NCBI GenBank assembly: GCA_904502055.1
Contig: CAJGDZ010000075.1
Coordinates: forward strand, 1-8,185
DNA from: an uncultured Clostridia bacterium
GTDB taxonomy: Bacteria > Bacillota > Clostridia > Oscillospirales > CAG-272
DNA: 8,185 bases
Direction: 5' to 3'
Of this stretch, positions 5,675 through 8,185 are shown in pieces. Positions within the stretch are counted from its first letter, which is position 1. Every line of letters begins with the position of its first letter. The position numbers and the translations under genes were made by a program. The notes under the pieces are model-generated. The model was given only the letters and a program-made list of their open reading frames with translations, was not told the origin of the DNA and did not search any database.

Positions 5675-6895
5675 TTATGCCTTGTAAAACATTGCTTTGG
5701 TGATATCCTTGGTTGCCGCTTCCTCGTGCGCGATCAGCTTGTAGGTCGCGTCGGTCAGGTGCGAGAACATCGGATCGTCCATAGCCTTGCAGATGAAGGA
5801 CTGACGGGGCGAGTTGATATCCTCACCGCTGATCTCAAAGAAGCCGTACTCGCGGCACATCCACATCACGCGCTCCAGCTGCTCCTTCGTGTTACGCGAG
5901 GGCATATAGGTCACAGCGTTGTAGCCCAGACGCTTCAGCTCGTCAAACAGAAGATCGATGTAATCGTCCTCAAACTTCTGCGTCTTTTTGTCACCCGTTA
6001 CCGAGTTTCCGACGTCGCCAAGATAAGCGTACGCCGAGATGGCACCGGTCTCGCGGCAAAGCGCGATGTACTCTTCGGCACTCGGGCACTCGTCGGTGGC
6101 GGGAATGTAGAACTTTTCCACAAGATCACTCTTAAGCGCGCCCAGTACGTCGTAAGCATAGAACTGCGGCGTTTTGTCGCCGTCTGCGATCTGTCCGCGC
6201 ACCTTTTCCGAAAGCTTCAGATGCATCTCGTTTTCAAGGAACTCGAGAAGCTCTGCGGGCGTGGGATAACGCTCGATCAGCTTATTCGCCAGCGCAAACA
6301 GGATGTGTCTTTCGGTTACCGAGCCGCCCTCCCAAGACGAGGAAAGCGGAAGCACGTCCTTCTTGAAATCGATCGAAACACCGTAAGGCAACATAATTTC
6401 GTTGATCTTGCGGCACATCTTGAGATTTCTGAGATTGCGGTGACGGCGGCATCCTTCAAAGAAGGCATCGAACTTCGGCAGCATCTGATGAGGGATGCCG
6501 TGAATGGCGGAGTAAGCAACCGAAATCTGGTCGGGATTGTTGATGCGCTTGCCCTCAAGCGCCGTTCCCTTCATATTCAATCGGCACTCGGCACCAACCG
6601 TTACGGGCATACCCAAGATCTCGCCCGCCTCAATAAACTCATATGCACCCGACACCGAATCGTGGTCCATAATGCCCGCGGTGCTAAGACCGTTCTGCCA
6701 AGCCATGTAAAGCGCCTTGGTGGGCGAATAGGGAGAGAAGGAATAGACGGTATGAATATGGTTGTTGACGTAGGACGTTTTTTCGGGGGCCTTCAGCTCG
6801 CCCTTATCGGTGAGCGCCTTGATCTCGCGGAGAGCCGCCAGACGTTCTTCCTTGGTTTCCGCATTCAGAGCCTCAATCAATGCATCAATCTTCAT
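5675..6895 (-). CDS. Divergent PHP-domain protein (putative metal-dependent phosphoesterase-like)
   Basis: The 406-residue product belongs to the PHP superfamily, whose members include histidinol phosphatase, DNA polymerase accessory domains and small phosphoesterases. Counting from M1 at 6895, the first PHP motif is H46-I-H48-T, the second is D77-H78-D79, and the third is the G-A-E103 strand end; all are normal metal ligands. Later motifs are altered. Where many PHP proteins have an A-H-P loop there is AYAYLGD (288-294), and the terminal D-x-H motif appears as GEDINSPRQ (E358, D359). An N-terminal helix (1-40) precedes the domain. There is no signal peptide, so it is cytoplasmic. I chose the ATG at 6895, with AAAGGA ten bases upstream. 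An in-frame ATG 14 codons earlier would overlap the upstream gene and add a non-conserved-looking tail. It is the second gene of an operon with the aldolase/dehydrogenase. Substrate and reaction are unknown. Confidence 0.85.
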   Translation of the reverse strand: MKIDALIEALNAETKEERLAALREIKALTDKGELKAPEKTSYVNNHIHTVYSFSPYSPTKALYMAWQNGLSTAGIMDHDSVSGAYEFIEAGEILGMPVTVGAECRLNMKGTALEGKRINNPDQISVAYSAIHGIPHQMLPKFDAFFEGCRRHRNLRNLKMCRKINEIMLPYGVSIDFKKDVLPLSSSWEGGSVTERHILFALANKLIERYPTPAELLEFLENEMHLKLSEKVRGQIADGDKTPQFYAYDVLGALKSDLVEKFYIPATDECPSAEEYIALCRETGAISAYAYLGDVGNSVTGDKKTQKFEDDYIDLLFDELKRLGYNAVTYMPSRNTKEQLERVMWMCREYGFFEISGEDINSPRQSFICKAMDDPMFSHLTDATYKLIAHEEAATKDITKAMFYKA

Positions 6896-6914
6896 TCCAA
6901 ACGTATCCTTTCCC

Positions 6915-8185
6915 TTAGTGGAGCATGACCTGACCACCCGTTACGGGGATGGCCTGGCCGGTCTCGTATTCCTGCTCAATGATGTAGAGGATGGCGCGAA
7001 CCACGTCGATGACCTCACATCCGCGGTTAAGCGGAACCTTGGCCTCATAGAAGCGGCGAACGTCCTCAACGGTCTTGGCGCCGGGCACCTTGCCTGCATT
7101 CAGGTACTGCACGAACAGTCCCTTCTCAGGGTCACTCCAAAGAGGACCGTTTAAGAAGTTGCCGGGGCAGACTGCGTTGACCTTGATGCCAAAGGGCGCA
7201 AGCTCAAGCGCGAAGGACGAGGTAAGACCGATGCCGCCGAACTTACTGCCCGCATAGGCGAAATTCTTGTTCGAGGGCTCAAGACCCGACTTGGAGTTGA
7301 TCTCCACGATATCTGCCAGATAATTCGGGCAGATGGCGCGCTGGATCTTCATCACAGCCGCCGCGTATTTTGCACAAAGGAAGTACGCGGTGTAGTTGAC
7401 CGCGGTCACAAGCTCAAAATTGGACTTGGTCATCTCCTCAAGGCTTCCGGCGCGAACGATACCCGCGTTGTTGACAAACACGTCAAGTCCGCCGAACTCG
7501 GCTACGCACTTCGCAACCATAGCCTTTACGCTCTCCTCGTCGCTGACGTTGGCACCGACCGCAATGGAAACGCCCGCGCCGAACTTCTCGCAAAGCTCGT
7601 CGGCCGTAGCCTTTGCGCCCGCCTCGTTCATATCGGCGACCACAATGTAAGCGCCCTCAGCGGCCATATGCTCGGCAATACCCTTACCGAAGCCCTGCGC
7701 ACTACCGGTAACGATGGCAATCTTGCCCTCGATGCGGCGCGTGCTCTTATTGCCCGCATTTACCTTGGATCGGTAGGACTCAACCTCCCAGTTGACGATA
7801 AAGTCAATGAGATCTGCCGTCATGGGAAGCACGCCACCAAAGCTCTCGGCATACACCGCGATCTTAAGCGCGTCGGTCCAAACAGCCGTAACCGTTGCCG
7901 CCGACTTTACGGTATCCGAAACGGCGAACATACCAAGCCCCTTCACGAAAACGACCTTCGGCTTGTAGCCATACTTGGCCACGTAAGCCTCAAACGCGTT
8001 CTTGACATCCTCGATACCGTCTCCCTCGACAAAAAGAGGATGTGCCTTACAATACACGATATGGTCGGGCGTGAAGGACTCAACGAGAGCCGCAAATTTC
8101 TCAGCACTCTCGGCAAACTCCATCACCGTCTTGTTTGCGGTGAACTTCACAACGGCGGGAGCACCCTCGCCCCAAAGCATACGGA
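6915..8185 (-). CDS. Bifunctional class II aldolase-like / short-chain dehydrogenase fusion (N-terminus beyond the right edge)
   Basis: The frame stays open to the right edge, with an Arg codon before the first visible Met at 8180, so the protein is partial. Numbering from that Met, residues 1 to about 147 match the later part of the aldolase half of bifunctional aldolase/dehydrogenases (TPDHIVYCKAHPLFV, YKPKVVFVKGLGMFAV). Residues about 150-421 are a classical SDR: nucleotide loop TGSAQGFG (158-165), acidic D183 after the second strand favouring NAD(H), NNAG, and catalytic S296, Y309 and K313. The C-terminal VPLNRGC and TGQ…VTGGQVML resemble sorbitol-6-phosphate 2-dehydrogenase (SrlD). Related fusions act in L-rhamnose-type catabolism, splitting a ketose 1-phosphate and oxidising lactaldehyde. 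The zinc-binding part is outside the window, so aldolase activity cannot be judged. The stop codon is 19 bp before the PHP start, indicating an operon. Confidence 0.88.
   Translation of the reverse strand, partial: RMLWGEGAPAVVKFTANKTVMEFAESAEKFAALVESFTPDHIVYCKAHPLFVEGDGIEDVKNAFEAYVAKYGYKPKVVFVKGLGMFAVSDTVKSAATVTAVWTDALKIAVYAESFGGVLPMTADLIDFIVNWEVESYRSKVNAGNKSTRRIEGKIAIVTGSAQGFGKGIAEHMAAEGAYIVVADMNEAGAKATADELCEKFGAGVSIAVGANVSDEESVKAMVAKCVAEFGGLDVFVNNAGIVRAGSLEEMTKSNFELVTAVNYTAYFLCAKYAAAVMKIQRAICPNYLADIVEINSKSGLEPSNKNFAYAGSKFGGIGLTSSFALELAPFGIKVNAVCPGNFLNGPLWSDPEKGLFVQYLNAGKVPGAKTVEDVRRFYEAKVPLNRGCEVIDVVRAILYIIEQEYETGQAIPVTGGQVMLH

Noticed and set aside
5726..6928. A 400-codon open frame on the plus strand opposite the PHP gene
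   Set aside because: It is antisense to a gene with clear PHP motifs and has no recognisable domain or good ribosome binding site. It lacks a promoter, and its composition is typical of the reverse complement of GC-biased coding DNA.
6896..6937. Upstream ATG that would lengthen the PHP protein by 14 residues
   Set aside because: It would overlap the end of the dehydrogenase gene. The ATG at 6895 has a suitable ribosome binding site and begins a regular helix, so the shorter form is preferred.

Overview
The window looks like chromosome from a Gram-positive, probably gut-associated member of the Clostridia. The evidence is a uvrB-uvrA gene order, strong AAGGAG/AGGGAGG ribosome binding sites, extended -10 sigma-A promoters in AT-rich spacers between GC-richer genes, a bacterial ferritin, and carbohydrate-degradation genes. 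This placement is an inference from gene content and sequence style; there is no rRNA or marker phylogeny here. No mobile element, CRISPR array, tRNA or rRNA was recognised.

Layout, left to right. (1) Bases 1-2103 hold a leftward DNA-repair unit. A complete uvrB (55-2040) is followed 29 bp later by the first eight codons of uvrA (25-1), which run off the left edge. The unit has its own promoter (2075-2103), overlapped by a 19-bp near-palindrome that could be an operator. (2) A leftward monocistronic ferritin gene (2150-2659) has its own promoter and a clear intrinsic terminator at 2108-2139. (3) A 198-bp divergent spacer (2660-2857) carries back-to-back promoters for ferritin and for a glycoside hydrolase, three copies of an 8-bp repeat and an inverted repeat. 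(4) A rightward family 2 glycoside hydrolase of 925 residues (2858-5635) has no signal peptide. (5) A perfect 34-bp palindrome (5638-5671) is a two-way terminator between convergent genes. (6) A leftward operon follows: a fusion of a class II aldolase-like module and a SrlD-like short-chain dehydrogenase (6915-8185, entering from the right edge), then a divergent PHP-domain protein (5675-6895) 19 bp downstream.

Functionally, uvrB/uvrA encode nucleotide excision repair and ferritin stores iron. The right half suggests intracellular sugar metabolism: a cytoplasmic glycosidase that would process imported oligosaccharides, and a convergent operon for a deoxysugar- or sugar-phosphate-type pathway. 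The PHP protein keeps the first metal-binding motifs of its superfamily but seems to have lost later ones. It is the least explained gene here and, with the divergent control region, the most worthwhile target. I see nothing that amounts to a clearly new multi-gene system.
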